Assembly: GCF_905147045.1 (NCBI RefSeq)
Contig: NC_065913.1
Coordinates: 2,840,001 to 2,904,000, forward strand
Direction: 5' to 3'
DNA from: Nymphalis io
Lineage: Eukaryota > Arthropoda > Insecta > Lepidoptera > Nymphalidae
Length of the DNA stretch: 64,000 nt
Part shown: positions 1 through 13,200 of the stretch, piece after piece
Numbering within the stretch: position 1 is the first letter of the stretch
Layout of the letters: every line of letters begins with the position of its first letter
Position numbers and translations under genes: made by a program
The notes under the pieces: generated by a model
What the model was told of the DNA's origin: nothing
What the model saw: the letters and a program-made list of their open reading frames with translations, nothing else
Database searches by the model: none

Positions 1-306
1 AAAGTCTTCGTGTTTTTCTCAATATTTTCCAACTCGATCTTCAATGTATTACGTCAGTTGAATAGCGTTTTAAAAGTATAAAGCCTTGCAAAAACTTTTC
101 TCTCAACACAAAGTAATTTTTTTATCTTGAATTGAAATCTTCAATGTCGAAATTATATATTTCAAAAATGACAGTTTAAAAGTGAAATGCCTTGTACTTA
201 AATAAGGTATTATTTTAAAAATAACACTCTTTATTTCGCTCCATATCCAACGCGTTCTTCATTTGAAACATTTACATAATTATAATTTATATATATTTCC
301 ATTCAG

Positions 307-3300
307 GTCCAAAGCCAATTGACGTTGAAAAGACGAGTGACTTGAAAGATTCTCTCGTGCCATTTGGTGTATTCGAGTCTGAGGCTGAGATGCATCACCG
401 TATGGAAGTTCTCGGGGCGCTGCACCGGCTCGTCCGCCAGTGGATCAGAGACGAGTCACTGAGGAAGAACATGCCGCCGAGCGTTGCTGATACCGTCGGC
501 GGGAATATTTATACATTTGGATCGTATAGGCTTGGGGTGAGTTTGTAACTTTAATTACTTGTTTATCATACTTTTTCACATTCAGGAACACAAATTTTGA
601 ATAATCAGGTTTTAAATTCGTTTCTGACATGTAAGCGAATGAGGTCTCGTATTGAATTTTATGGTATTGCTCGATTGCCTGTCGTGGTGAAATTTTAAAT
701 GGAATACATAATGGCTTAGATAGATATTTTAAATGCGTTAAATTTACGTTCTATTATTAATCTATTTTTCTTTCGTAATTCAGTATACAATTTAAAAATA
801 TTCACAATAAAAATAATCGTTTTATGGATGGTTTACCAAATTATTGTGTAGTTGGTTCCATGTAATAAATTTCCTAAGTATTCGCTTAACACATTATTAT
901 TACCACATCATACCTGCTTGGGTTAACATGAAGGTTCACAAATCATCTGGTATCCCACCTCCTTGGGTTAAACTGAAGGTCCGTGAATCATCTAAGTACC
1001 CTACCCGCTTGGGTCGATATGACGATAAAAAAATTGTATTGTATGAATATGCAACTTCTCAGGTGCACCACCGCGGCGCCGATATCGACGCTCTGTGCGT
1101 CGCGCCGCGGCACATCGATCGCTCTGACTACTTCCAGTCTTTCTACGAGCTGCTCAAGGCACAGCCGCAGGTATGCACAGCTACAGTACAGCAAAAATAT
1201 TATCTGTATCTCAATCAATTGTTATCAACATCACCGATTTATTAAAAGAAAAACATTTTTCACTTTGAACAAGTTAACTAACATTGAATTTAACTTTTTT
1301 CAAAAGTAATTTTGTAAAATTAATTTGAAATGCTTGGTGATTACGGGTCACTCTCATTTTGTTTTTATATATGTATATATATGGACTTGAAATTTTATAA
1401 GATTTAAATTAAAAAAATACTGAGTACATATTATATGAACAATATAAATATTTGAAATTCGTAAATAAGTCAAGTTTCAATCACACGCTTTATTTAGACT
1501 ACTAATCAAATATGTGCTATATGAGACTCATGGCCTTAAAAACGTTACTTAACTATTTACATGGTGGTTTCTCTTTCTATCATCATTGATTTGACTTAGG
1601 AAAGAAGAAGATAGTTTTGTTAAACTAATCATCCCCAAAACGTAATTTATAAATAAAGAAATCAGTCATTAATTTTATTTATATTTTAATTCACAGGTGA
1701 AAGATTTGAGAGCAGTGGAAGATGCATATGTGCCCGTGATCAAGATGAACTTTGATGGCATTGAAATTGATTTACTGTTCGCCAGACTTGCTCTCAAGGA
1801 AATACCAGGTTAGTATAACCTTTGCCTTAAATGGTCGTTAATACTTTGCATATGCCAATGAAATGGCCTAGGGAACAACTCGCTGAGGTCAAGCACATTT
1901 AACATATTATTAGCTCGTTAGGCACAAAAAGATCGGAACAATTTTTTTTTTTTTCACATGCACTCTTTTCTAATTTGTGTTGAACTATTGTATATAAATT
2001 GAACTAAAAAACATTACATCTAGCTGTGGTTAAGTGATGTATTGTAAATTTCTTTAATTATATAATATAAATATCATATTTTTTCTGTTTTTCAGATTCC
2101 TTTGATCTCCGTGATGACATTCTTCTTAAGAATTTAGATCAGAAATGCGTCCGATCTCTTAATGGATGCAGAGTAACTGATGAGATATTGCGTCTTGTGC
2201 CTAATATCAATAATTTCAGATTGACCTTACGGGCTATCAAGCTTTGGGCTAAACGTAAGTGTTTAAATAAATCAATTATTTGATTTGTAAATTCAAATTC
2301 CTATATTTCGAAACATAACTACAGCTGAAGTCTCTTCCAGGTCACGGCATCTATTCCAACACTCTGGGCTACCTGGGTGGGGTGTCGTGGGCCATGCTGG
2401 TGGCCCGCACGTGCCAGCTGTACCCCAACGCGCTGCCGGCCACGCTGGTACACAAATTCTTCCTGGTGTTCAGCCAGTGGAAGTGGCCGCAGCCCGTGCT
2501 GCTAAAGCAGCCGGACGCCGTCAACCTCGGATTCCCCGTGTGGGACCCGCGCGTCAACGTGGCCGACCGCTTCCACCTCATGCCGATCATCACGCCGGCT
2601 TACCCGCAGCAGAACTCCACCTTCAACGTGTCCGCGTCCACCAGGACCGTCATCATGGAGGAGTTCCGCCTGGGTACGTGTCCGGATAGTCAGTGCGGGT
2701 GCGTGTGTGTGCGTGTGTGTGTGTGCGCCGCGTGTGTAACGTGCCGGCTGGTTGCAGGTCTGGCGATCACGGACGAGATAATGCTGAGCAAGTGCGGCTG
2801 GGAGCGCCTGTTCGAGGCGCCCAACTTCTTCTCCCGCTACCGGCACTTCATCGTGCTGCTGGCGTCGTCGGCGCGCGCGCTGGACCAGCTGCAGTGGTGC
2901 GGCCTCATCGAGAGCAAGATCCGACATCTCATCGGTGAGCATTCACACGCGAAACTATCTCATTTTGACAAAACATATAAAGTTATTTTTAATATTATTA
3001 TTTTGTTGACTTTCACAACTTTTTATGAGTTCTACACTATCAGATTGTTACGTTCGGTTCTAGTTACGAAAGCTTGTGTCCAGTATATAATGAGAGTAAC
3101 CGAAATGTTACAGGATTTATTTAATTTATTAGTCATTAATCAATTTTCAGAATGACTGACAGATCATATAAAATAGTTATCCTTATAGATTTTTTCAATA
3201 CTTTGTTTAACAATTATATAATTGCCATGTCCATGTTGATACTCAATGTCACTTATGATATGAAATAATAAAAGTTGTATTTTATAAAGTAACTGTATAG

Positions 3301-5385
3301 TTTATGCGATTTTTAAAGTAACGTAACCATATCGCTTCGTTTGTATTGCAGCTACATTAGAAAGAAATCAACACATAACAATAGCCCACGTTAACCCCGA
3401 GTGCTATAACTCGGTACCACTGAGCACCAACAACGGCCAGCCATTAGCATTACCACCAGGTAAGTAACGTATAGAATCTGTCTTTTTTATTTTTCTTTAA
3501 ATCATAGTGGCAATTTTCAAGTGTTATCTTTTCTACTTTAATTTAAAATATATTTGACTTATCTGGTAAATTACATTAGCGCATAACTGTCTGCGTGTCA
3601 TGTTTTATACGACAGGCTAACCTTAACGATTTCATTTGTTTTTGCATTTTTTTTTATCGCTTACCGTAAGTATAGCAGCCAATTTCTATGGTAGCTTTGA
3701 GTAAATAAGAATAAAAAACTTTGTCCTTGAATTGACGTCACATCATTGGTCGAAATCTAAATAATCTGTGGCAAGCATGAAAAAAATTTTGAATGTCGAT
3801 GAATTTCTTATCGGAACTTTATTTCTTGATTTTTTTACGATTTAACGTTGGGTGTACGTTCACACTTCACCAAAGTTCTATTACATTATATGAATAGTTT
3901 AGGAAAACAAACAAACATTCATTTTTAAGATATACAATATATAAATTAACTTACAGGCACACCCGTACCAGGGGACATCGCATTAAATGAGATAAAGAAA
4001 AATGAAAAAGTAAGTTGACAATTTTCGTTACTGATCTTTATTTAATTTATTTATATTTTATTTCAGTATTTTATACTTATGTATTCTTTGATAATCTTTA
4101 GAACTGTTGTTAAAAGTAGTTTTTAATTTCAACTTGTACGAAACTTTACAAATATTGATTATAAATCATTAATAATACATACATACATAAAGTACATTTA
4201 AAAATGATAGTATTGATTATATATTTAAAAAATAAGTTACTTTTATAAAAAAAATGGTAAAGGCGAAAATCTGAATGATTAAAAATTTTATTGCTTTTTA
4301 ATGGATGCATTTAAAAAAAAATTGTTTGTAAAGTATTTAAAAAAAAATACAATTTTAAAAAGCTTTATGCTTATTTCAACTAATTAATATGAGTGTTTTT
4401 TTATCCAGGGCGAAGTGATAGCCAATGTGTGTTCGATGTGGTTCATCGGTCTGGTGTTCGACAAGACCAACGTGAACGTCGACCTGACGTACGACATCTC
4501 GTCCTTCACGAAGGCCGTTCACTACCAAGCTGAGAACACTAGTATGTTACGTGAGGGGATGACGATTGAGGTGAATAATAAATATATCGTATTTGCATTA
4601 CGTTTTTCATTTCATATACTTTCTTTATATTAACAAATTATTTGAATACTTCATATTATTCAACCTTTTTTCAATTAATAAGTTTGATGTTTGATGGGAG
4701 TATCAGTTATCTGTGTCCTAAACACACGAGGATGTATTGTTTAGTGTACATCGACATTCTTCAAGTGGAAAGTCATTTGAATGTACAGTAGTGTTGGTAT
4801 TTGTGCAAACTGTCCCGAGCTGGGTGCCCAGCCCGCGCCAGTGTTGCCACTCAGATACGTTGCAGGCGCGGCACGTGCGTCGCAAGCAGCTGCACCAGTT
4901 CCTGTCGCCGTCGCTGCTGAAGCGCGAGCGCACGGCGTCCGGCAACAAGCGCAAGCTGGACGCGCCGCCGCCGCCGCCGCTCAAGAAGACCAAGCGCCTG
5001 TCCGAGAGCAGCGTGAGTCCGACTACTATCGTACACTATCAAAAATAATTGTTGTCTACTGTTTGAGTTATGCCGCCCTGGACGAAATCGGTTTGTAATA
5101 ATTCATTAAGAAAACTCATAGTTTTCACTAGAAAATGTTATAGATGTTATTTGCATAGATAGAATTTAATAAAAAATGTATTTTGTTTCACAGACTGATG
5201 ATATCAGCTGCTTTTCATACAACGAAGACTCAAACTCGTCAAACATGTACGAGGTGAACCTCCAGAACGGTAACTTGCCGAGCCACAACTCCCAGGATGC
5301 GGACAGGAACAAGACGGCGGCCGAGAAGCAGATGGCGCCGGCGTCAGAGCACCCTTCCACGTCGAACAGTATCGCGTGTACGTAG
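307..5385 (+). CDS. hrg/PAPOLA-like: Poly(A) polymerase, canonical nuclear type (5' end outside window)
   Basis: This enzyme adds the poly(A) tail to cleaved pre-mRNA in the nucleus. Eleven exons join in phase: 307-536, 1063-1170, 1697-1808, 2096-2254, 2341-2673, 2758-2934, 3352-3459, 3957-4009, 4409-4570, 4866-5012 and 5194-5385. They give about 593 residues; the initiator and roughly the first 20 residues lie upstream. The nucleotidyltransferase signature TFGSYRLG closes exon 1, the metal-binding GADIDAL is in exon 2, and the third catalytic Asp (FDGIEIDLLFARLAL) is in exon 3. Exon 5 holds GGVSWAMLVAR and PIITPAYPQQNSTFNVS, as in the family's central domain. The RNA-binding domain follows, then a bipartite nuclear localisation signal (KRKLD...LKKTKR) in exon 10. 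The C-terminal tail is only about 65 residues, shorter than the Ser/Thr-rich tail of vertebrate PAPOLA. Exons 5, 6 and 10 are strikingly GC-rich against AT-rich introns. Confidence 0.96.
911..1025. repeat. Imperfect 45-46 bp tandem repeat in poly(A) polymerase intron 1
   Basis: Three staggered copies begin at about 911, 956 and 1002. Each opens with a variant of TACCTGCTTGGGTTA; copies 1 and 2 also share CTGAAGGT-like and GAATCATCT-like segments. The third copy is partial and runs to within about 40 bp of exon 2. Confidence 0.7.
2695..2742. repeat. Degenerate (GT)n microsatellite
   Basis: A GTGTGTGCGTGTGTGT-type run fills most of the short intron (2674-2757) between poly(A) polymerase exons 5 and 6. 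It probably supplies no function beyond spacing, although GT-rich tracts near donors can influence splicing. Confidence 0.8.
3719..3822 (+). repeat. Dispersed repeat R1, copy 1
   Basis: A stretch of about 100 bp in poly(A) polymerase intron 7 shares an ordered series of blocks with 32378-32484: CTTGAATTGA, CATTGGTCGA, CTAAATAAT, TTTTGAATGTCGA and TTATCGGAAC. The element type is not recognised and its true ends were not found. Confidence 0.6.
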
Positions 5386-6603
5386 CAGTACGAGGAATGG
5401 CGCCAACGGTTCATCTACGGAACCAGTAACGTCAAAAAATACAGAGTTAAACGCGCCTAAGACGTTAAGTGAATAGTTAAGTGTGCCTCAGTGGCTACGA
5501 GAAACTCCAATAGAGAAAAGAACAATATGTCTATAGTGACAGTGAATAGTGCTTAAGGACCGCGACTGAATGAGACAGTTAACGGATAACAGATCTAAAG
5601 TTTTTTTGTTCATATTTGTGCAATAGCTTTTGGGAAGCTGCTGATTTTACTATGGGTAAGCCGGAAATATCAGTAATCTTGACTATAGCTATACTAGAAG
5701 TAGATGAACTCTTATTAATGTAGTCATGATTTATAACGAATATTTCTTATTTATTCGTTAGATATTGCACGGCACAGCGTCGTCGTTACGTAAGATTAAT
5801 TACATAGATTAAGGTATTGAAATAAAAACAATTATGATAATTTGACATAAAAGGTCCAGTATTAGTTAAATTCGTGAAAATTGTTTCATTACAGGTCCCC
5901 GGGGTACACGGCTGACATGTGAGTTGGTTTTAACAATAGATAGGATGATCTATTGGGGTTTGCGAGGGGACTATTTAAACCTGCACTAGTCTAGGAGAAA
6001 TTGTTACATGCATTTACATGAAAATGATATATTTCTTAAATTCCTTAAATAGGTCAACTTTTTATAGTTCACAAATTTAATGAGTCAATATCATCAAATA
6101 ATAATTTGTATTATAAAGCAAATATCTTCTCTAGGGACAATTGGTTAACGAGATATAAATAGTTTTCTTGCAAACACCACGGTAGTACAAAGTGGAAGAA
6201 ACTGTTTTTTGTGAATCCTTTTAAATAATTCAGTAACCTTGTGTTTTAAATTTGATTATATTTCTCGTCCATTATTTATGAAGTAGTAATTGATTTAAAA
6301 AATAAAAAATGCCTTAAAAAATTCTTCTACTTGTTGATTTATTCACACTATTCCAAAATTATATCATTCAGCATTATAATGAGTTTGCATTGTTCTTCTT
6401 AATGTTTTACCCGTTATGACAATTTTAATCGTTAGTATTATAATGTACACATATTGCACGTAATTAAACTGAATTTTACAATTTAAGCGTTTATATAAAT
6501 TTCTATCTGTAATAGTGTATTGGTGTTTATTAGTGTTGGACAATTAATGATCATTGAATCATTCGATATTGAACATATTTCGATTAAAACCATTATGTAT
6601 TAC
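5386..6603. other. Poly(A) polymerase 3' UTR and intergenic DNA
   Basis: This AT-rich stretch follows the stop codon at 5383-5385. AATAAA at 5821 is a possible poly(A) signal, but other candidates follow and the real cleavage site cannot be chosen from sequence alone. I see no coding signal. Confidence 0.5.
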
Positions 6604-7049
6604 CAGGGTTCACAACTGTACGATAATTTCATACCTACGTACGATGTACGATAGTACACTACTATCGTACGTGGATTGTACGATAATTTCCATTATGATG
6701 TAAAATTCGATAATTACACGAATCAATAACAATTACAATTGTTTTTACTATCAACGCCATCTATTGGTTCATTTCTTTCTTAGGAACAATGGCAGCAACT
6801 TCTTTTTTGTTGTGATGCGGAATGTTGGCAGTTACAATATTTCCAATATTTTGCGAGATCGAAACGAAAAAAATTGGACGATGACTTTTTTTTAGTGTAC
6901 TGCTGATTTCAACTGTAATTACATTACAAATATATTGTTGTGTTTTATATAATATTATTGCATATATATCATTATCCTATTGTACGATAATGTATGATAA
7001 TTTTAAGGCCCTGGTACAATAACTGATTGGCATTAGGTTGTGAACCCTG
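6604..7049. mobile_element. Non-autonomous hAT-like MITE, 446 bp, intact ends
   Basis: Perfect 13-bp terminal inverted repeats CAGGGTTCACAAC (6604-6616) and GTTGTGAACCCTG (7037-7049) bound the element. The flanks TGTATTAC (6596-6603) and TGAATTAC (7050-7057) are an 8-bp target-site duplication with one mismatch, the hallmark size for hAT elements. The interior is non-coding and carries several subterminal TGTACGATAAT-type repeats (6617, about 6678, about 6980), as transposase-binding subterminal motifs often do. A CTCF-like motif at 6753-6767 lies inside the element. Confidence 0.88.
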
Positions 7050-7057
7050 TGAATTAC

Positions 7058-9576
7058 TAATTTGTAGTATGCATCTCAGAGTGAGCTGCTGTAGTCGTCA
7101 CATGCGAATGTAGGATTTGTACGATTACGAGTATATCAATTAAATTATTTGCAAATGTATCTCCAAGTTGTGTCGTCAGGGCACATGGTTTATGTAGTAG
7201 AAATCAAATACGAGTTAATCTTATAAATGTGTCTATGTGATAATAATTGTCTATTATACAAATAAAATTATAGGTATATTCCTGTAAAAAGCGAAACCTT
7301 TAAAGAAATAATATCTTTTTGAAATTGACATTCTATCGATATCCATGACAAAAATTGCGTATTAATAAATTGTAATAATTATAAATGTAAAATTTGTATA
7401 TAAATGTGTTTTAAGTACGGTTTACAATTGACGCAAATCATGAGAAAACGAGACTTATGCCATAGAAAGAAAAATAATAAATCTGTAGTCCGAATTGTTA
7501 AATTAGTTCCACTTGGATGATGAAATATTATATAGAACTAAACTCACGCATGTAAAATCACGGTATAGTTGCTAATATGTTATATGATATTTGAACAAAA
7601 CACATAAATAATATTTTCAAATAGAATTAACCTTGACTTTTTTTTAATTTTAATTTATAACTTTATTTCAATATTTGAAGAAACCATAGATTTACAGATT
7701 GATTTGCTAATAACTCTGCTATCTATAGCTATTATGCACTACAATCAGTTCTCAATTACTTTATCTTTATTTATTAATTAACGACCTGGCTACTCACATC
7801 CACTTAATATATGCTTGCAAAGTTACGTTAACGACATCGCCAACGCATTAAATAGCCATTTATTCATAAACTCATAATAAAGACCACAGATAATTTTAGA
7901 TCTTGAACAACTCTTTAATCCAAATAATATTATTGTCATAATGTGCTGTTATTATCGAAATATTTTTTACTAGCATCCATAATAAACAATTTTTGAAGTA
8001 CACTTAAAAGAAGTATATGCGAAATGTAATGGCTATTCACTTATACCTGACCACTCCACAGTCATCTAGACACACCACAAACAATATTGTAAATGTACGA
8101 GGTATACATGTTAGGGATCGTAACTTAAGTCTATGTATATAATTTAGTATTTTCTTGTACACTAGATTTTTTGAAATTCTATTCGAAATGTAGCTATTTT
8201 ATGTGTAGATTGAAATGTTTACATATAAATATTTTATATTAAATTATAAAGGGATATATTAGTCAAATTTAAGGAGAATGATGCAAATATACTTAACATT
8301 AGTGTCTCAAACTGTTGACCGAATTGTATGTGCTGGGATATTGAGAATAAATCTGTGTTTGATACATGTATCGTGATTTCTTTTAAACCTCACCTGTCTT
8401 TGTATGTAATGTGCAAAACAAATAATTACAAAGTAAAATTTAACTCCCGTAAGACATGATAATTAAAAGAATTTAATTTATTTATGTATATTTCAAATTA
8501 TGTACATTCACAAAGGAAAATAATTTAAGTTCCTTCTATGTTTAAAAACATATAAATATTTGTTAAAACTCAAATACAAATAATGATTGAAGCCATAAAT
8601 TAATAAATATGTCATGTTGGGTTTTATGTTTACGTTTAATAGTCAGTAAGTACTTTGTAATTTTAAGCGTTTAAGAGAAATCATGTATCATGATAGTATT
8701 AAATTTATTATTAATAAAAATGATTCCACCTAGAATAAGACTCAAATGTAGTTCTCTTTAAGGACCTTCTTGATGTTTTGTAAGTTGTATATATAATAGC
8801 CAATTCATTGTAATTATGTATGAAAAAATATATTGGGAAAAACATAAAAAAATAAATATTTACAAAAGGAAATATGTTTCATTTAAACTACCTTTACCTT
8901 TTTTATCAAAAATGTATATTTTTATTATGCTTATTATTAGTAACATAGATATAACTTATGATATGATATACATATATATAATTATGGATCAGCTGATGCA
9001 AATTCATTGAATAATACTACATATTCTGGCGCAATCCTTTATACTTGATCTGCTGTCACTGTAAAAGAAAGATAAAGATCAATGATTTTCTGTTTTTATT
9101 TAACAAAAATTGCAATTATATGTCAACTGATATTGGAATTAGTAGCGAAATCTATAGAATATATAAAATAAGAACAATAAAGTCAAATAATAAATACTTT
9201 TTAAAAATAGTTTTCGACCTTTTTTATTACTGTAATGTTTACTTCTATCTAGTCCCAGTAAAATACACAGAACATAACAACAAACAACAAGTACAACAAC
9301 AACAACAACAGTTACATAGAATTAGTATTTAAAATATATTCAATATATATAAATCTTTTCAGTATATGCACATCTTGGTACATATGTACTTGGTACTAAG
9401 GAATAGCAAGAATGCAATCTTTGCTGCATCTCACTCAAATCAAATCATCAAGTTAAATTCACTTTTCGCATCGCATCGCGTTTATAATATTATTTTTGTA
9501 TAATAAGTTAGTAAATAAGCCATTTTGGCTCTTCACAACATCGTCTTTTAGTTAACACTCATACAATAGCTATTTT
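7058..9576. other. Intergenic AT-rich DNA
   Basis: About 2.5 kb with no gene that I can support. A short (CAA)n tract lies near 9285-9310. Small ORFs here have low-complexity AT-driven translations and no domain. Confidence 0.5.
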
Positions 9577-9836
9577 GACCGGCCAATTGGCGTGGTTGGT
9601 GGATGCTTGCCCTTCACGCCGAAGGTTATGGGGACGATTCCCATCCAGGACAGATATTTGTGTGCATGAACATGTCTGTTTGTCCTGAGTCTGGGTGTAC
9701 ATCTATATAAGGATGTATTTACAAAAAGGAAAATAGTATATGTAGTATATCAGTTGTCTGGTTTCCATAGTACAAGCTCTGTACAAGCTTAATTTGGAAT
9801 CAGATGGCCGTGTGTGAAAAATGTCCCAGGACATTA
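9577..9836 (+). mobile_element. SINE-C copy 1 (tRNA-like head)
   Basis: The element opens with a tRNA-like promoter region (GGCGTGGTTGGTGGATGC as A-box region, ACGATTCCCATCC as B-box region). It continues to a tail ending GAAAAATGTCCCAGGACA. The same element lies inverted at 26257-26505 and as a 3' piece at 61942-62050. Confidence 0.8.
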
Positions 9837-9954
9837 TTATTCTTCTCTCATAATTTCGCGTATATTTTTTTACCTTTCTGATGAATAGATTTTTTAGGTG
9901 TCATTGCTCATGACAAAAACAAAATCTAATAATATAGAAAGATTTTACATATCA

Positions 9955-10262
9955 CAGTAACAGTAACGGCCTGTAAATGTCCCACTGCTGGGCTAAGGCC
10001 TCCTCTCCCTTTTTTGAGGAGAAGGTTTGGAGCTTATTCCACCACGCTGCTCCAGTGCGGGTTGGTGGAATACACATGTGGTAGAATTTCGATGAAATTA
10101 GACACATGCAGGTTTCCTCACGATGTTTTCCTTCACCGAAAATCACGAGATGAATTATAAAAAGAAATTAAGCACATGTAAATTCAGAGGTGCTTGCCCG
10201 GGTTTGAACCCACGTTCATCGGTTAAGATTCACGCGTTCTTACCACTGGGCCATCTCGACTC
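9955..10262 (-). mobile_element. SINE-A copy 1, near full length
   Basis: Read on the minus strand it starts with a tRNA-like head (GAGATGGCCCAGTGGTAAGA as A-box region, GGGTTCAAACCCGGGC as B-box region). It ends in GGCCTTAGCCCAGCAGTGGG followed by a TTACTGTTACTGT tail. It lies just beyond the 3' end of the ZAD zinc-finger gene. Confidence 0.88.
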
Positions 10263-10276
10263 ACAGATCATGAAAA

Positions 10277-13200
10277 TTAAATGAAAACATGACACAGCTT
10301 AACAATATTATATAGAATAATGATTACCCATTTAGGTGTTTGTATCGCGTCATTATGTGCCGCTTGTAACTCTAATATTTCGTTCTGTATGGACACGCTG
10401 AGTTCTTGAATCGGCACCGTTTCTGTTTTCCAAAATACATTCTGGTGTTTGCTCGTACGGTTTCTACGTTTATGCGCTTTGAGATGCACCTTCGATACAA
10501 AAAAATATACATTAATTACAAGGCAGCAAGAATGTCAGACGCACCATCTGATTATTAAAAAAAAATAAATATTGTCAGATTATTGAATGTTCTAAAAAAC
10601 TAAGGAGAACTAAAAGTCTAAAACTACTTCTTTTGTATAATATTTAAATTATGGCAACATGGGATATATAAGACCGAAAAGTTTCGACCATTTTCGTAGT
10701 CGCAAAAATTATAATGGATACAGATTTACAATATACTTGGTAACAAGTATGAGAGAGCCGAGATGGCCCAGTGGTAAGAACGCGTGAATCTTAACCGACG
10801 ATCGTGGGTTCAGACCCGGGCAAGCACCACTGAATTTTCATGTGCTTAATTTGTGATTATAATTCAGCTCGTGCTTTACGGTGAAGGAAAACATCGGGAG
10901 GAAACCTGCCATGTCTAATTTCACTGAAAATCTGCCACATGTGTATCAGCAGCGTGGTGGAATAAGCTCCAAACCTTCTCCTCAAAAAGGAGAGGAGGCC
11001 TTAGCCCAGCAGTGGGGCATTCACAGGCCGGTCCGGTACAGTACGGACAAAAAGCAAACGGGACAGCGCTGTGTGCGCACAACGAGCGCCGACACCTTCT
11101 TGATGTGCGTGTTGACCATGGAGCGCAGGTGGAACAGCGCGGGGCACAGCGGGCAGCGCCGCGCGGGCGCCGTGTGCGCGCAGACGGCGTGCTGGTTGCG
11201 GCGGTTCAGCGACACGAAGCCGCGCCCGCATACCTGGCGAGCCGAAACGTCGATGATATACACACACACCCTGGCGAAAATCTGCTATATGTATACATAG
11301 CGGCCTCAAAATTTGTTAGTCGTATGAATAAACTATAAAAAATATCACGTTAAAAGAAAGCTCCGAAATAGTCTTGAATTTCTCCTGAATAAAATATTAT
11401 TATTAAGAAAAACCTATACCAAAATTAACGTTAATTCATAAAGAATTAATTTTTTTTTAATGATTTCAAAAAAAATCCTATTAAAAGACTTTTAAAAAAA
11501 TATAATTACAACGTCTAAAATGCTACAAAATGCGATGCGTAGGGCGTTCGAATTCAGTACTGCGCGAGCGCATCTAGAGGTAGGTATGTAGGTACCTGTG
11601 CCGAATTGAGCGCCAAACGATAGAGCCCGAACTGTGTAGATCGACTTTCTATTGTAGATCGTGTATAATAGATCATTTATATATGTTTTTAAATTAAGTT
11701 CAATAATTAAATATAAACAAGTTCAATCAAAATAATTATTAAATTATAATTTTTTTAAAATTTATTAATTTTATTTAAAATACTTATCAAACGTTCTGAA
11801 AATATACAAAAATATAATGGTTTTTAACGGTTTACGAACCGCACAAGTCCCAGGTTCGAACCTTGGGCTAATGTCACAATTCCCAGCACAAGCTTTATGT
11901 TTAATTGGAGGAGTAAATTACTAAAATTCCTAATATTACTAAATTCTTTAAAATGAGGATTACTATTATTCATTAAGAAAAATACTATAATAGTGTACAC
12001 GAGGGAAGCCGCAGGTGGATAGCTAGTGGCAGCAACTCGAATGCACTCAAACTCAATCACTGAACACACTCAAATCACACGGTGAAAAAGATCTCACAAA
12101 AATAAAAAGAGTTTTATTGGATTTTGAGATATCCATATGCCTTCCCAAATTATTGAATTGTCAACGGGGAGTCGATGGATCCAGTTGAGTCTACTACTTT
12201 CCTTGGCCTTACTTTTGATGACAAGTTGCAGTGGGACGGATTACTATAGGGCGAATAGACTAAGCTCAGCGGCTTTTGCGGTTAAAAAAATAAGATTATT
12301 CACCGACGTTGATACGGCCCGCTTTTTATATTTTAGTTATTTTCACAGTATCATGTCTTACGACATTGTACTGTGGGGTAATGCTGCCGCAATAAATACG
12401 ATATTTGTGCTGCAAAAGAAGGCTACTCGCGCAATCTATAACCTAGGAGCTAAAGAATCTCTAAGACAGAAATTTAAACAAATTACTGTCTTAGAGATAA
12501 CTGTTGCTTCTCAATACATATTATGTAATGTTATGTATGTACGGAAAAATATATATGATTTTGTGAGAAAATGTGATACTCCTAACATTGGTACAAGGAA
12601 CAAACACAAATTAATTACTCCCGTTACTCGACTGCATAGAATCAGTAACTCTTTTGTGGGGCAATGTATACGGTTCTACAACAGGATCCCAGAACGCGTT
12701 CAAAATACCTCAGTTGCTAAATTTAAAAATATTGTAAAGGAACGCTTACGGTTAACGCTTAAGGTTATTATACAATTCATGAATTTATGGATGATAGCAC
12801 ACCTTGCACTCTTTTTTGTAAACGAAACAACCCATGTAAAAAAAAAACCGCCGAGTTTCTTTCGCCGGTTCTACTCAGAGCTGTGTGTTTTTTTTTTCCG
12901 AACCGGTGGTAGTTTCTGGACTGACTATTAATAAGCTTCAATATTGAATAAATCATTTTGATTTAATTTGATTTGCTTAACATAATAAACAATATTTTGA
13001 GAAACCAGTAAATTAAATAATAGAAAAACTATCAAGATTGCTGAGTTACAGCGACAGCGCGGTGTCGTAAACTCAAGAGCCCGATCGAGTCACCCTCGTG
13101 CGTAAATACCTAATTTGGTAATATGTAATTTTGTCATAGGTCTCTTAATAATAACTATATGATTTATTATATTAGAGTAAGTTCCCTTACAAAATTCTTT

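Noticed and set aside
844..1309. Two overlapping plus-strand ORFs of 133 and 108 codons
   Set aside because: They read through poly(A) polymerase intron 1 and exon 2; only the exon 2 frame carrying GADIDAL is real.
4718..5098. GC-rich ORFs on both strands
   Set aside because: They are shadows of poly(A) polymerase exon 10 in wrong frames.
8816..9332. Small ORFs of 64 and 95 codons
   Set aside because: Lys/Ile/Tyr/Asn-rich translations typical of AT-rich non-coding DNA, with no domain or splice context.
10754..10835. tRNA gene candidate
   Set aside because: The A- and B-box regions belong to SINE-A, repeated about ten times here with the same body; it is not a free tRNA gene.
11820..12080. 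Possible additional tRNA-like head (GGTTCGAACC near 11851)
   Set aside because: Only a B-box-like string is visible; no A-box or second copy was found in the window.
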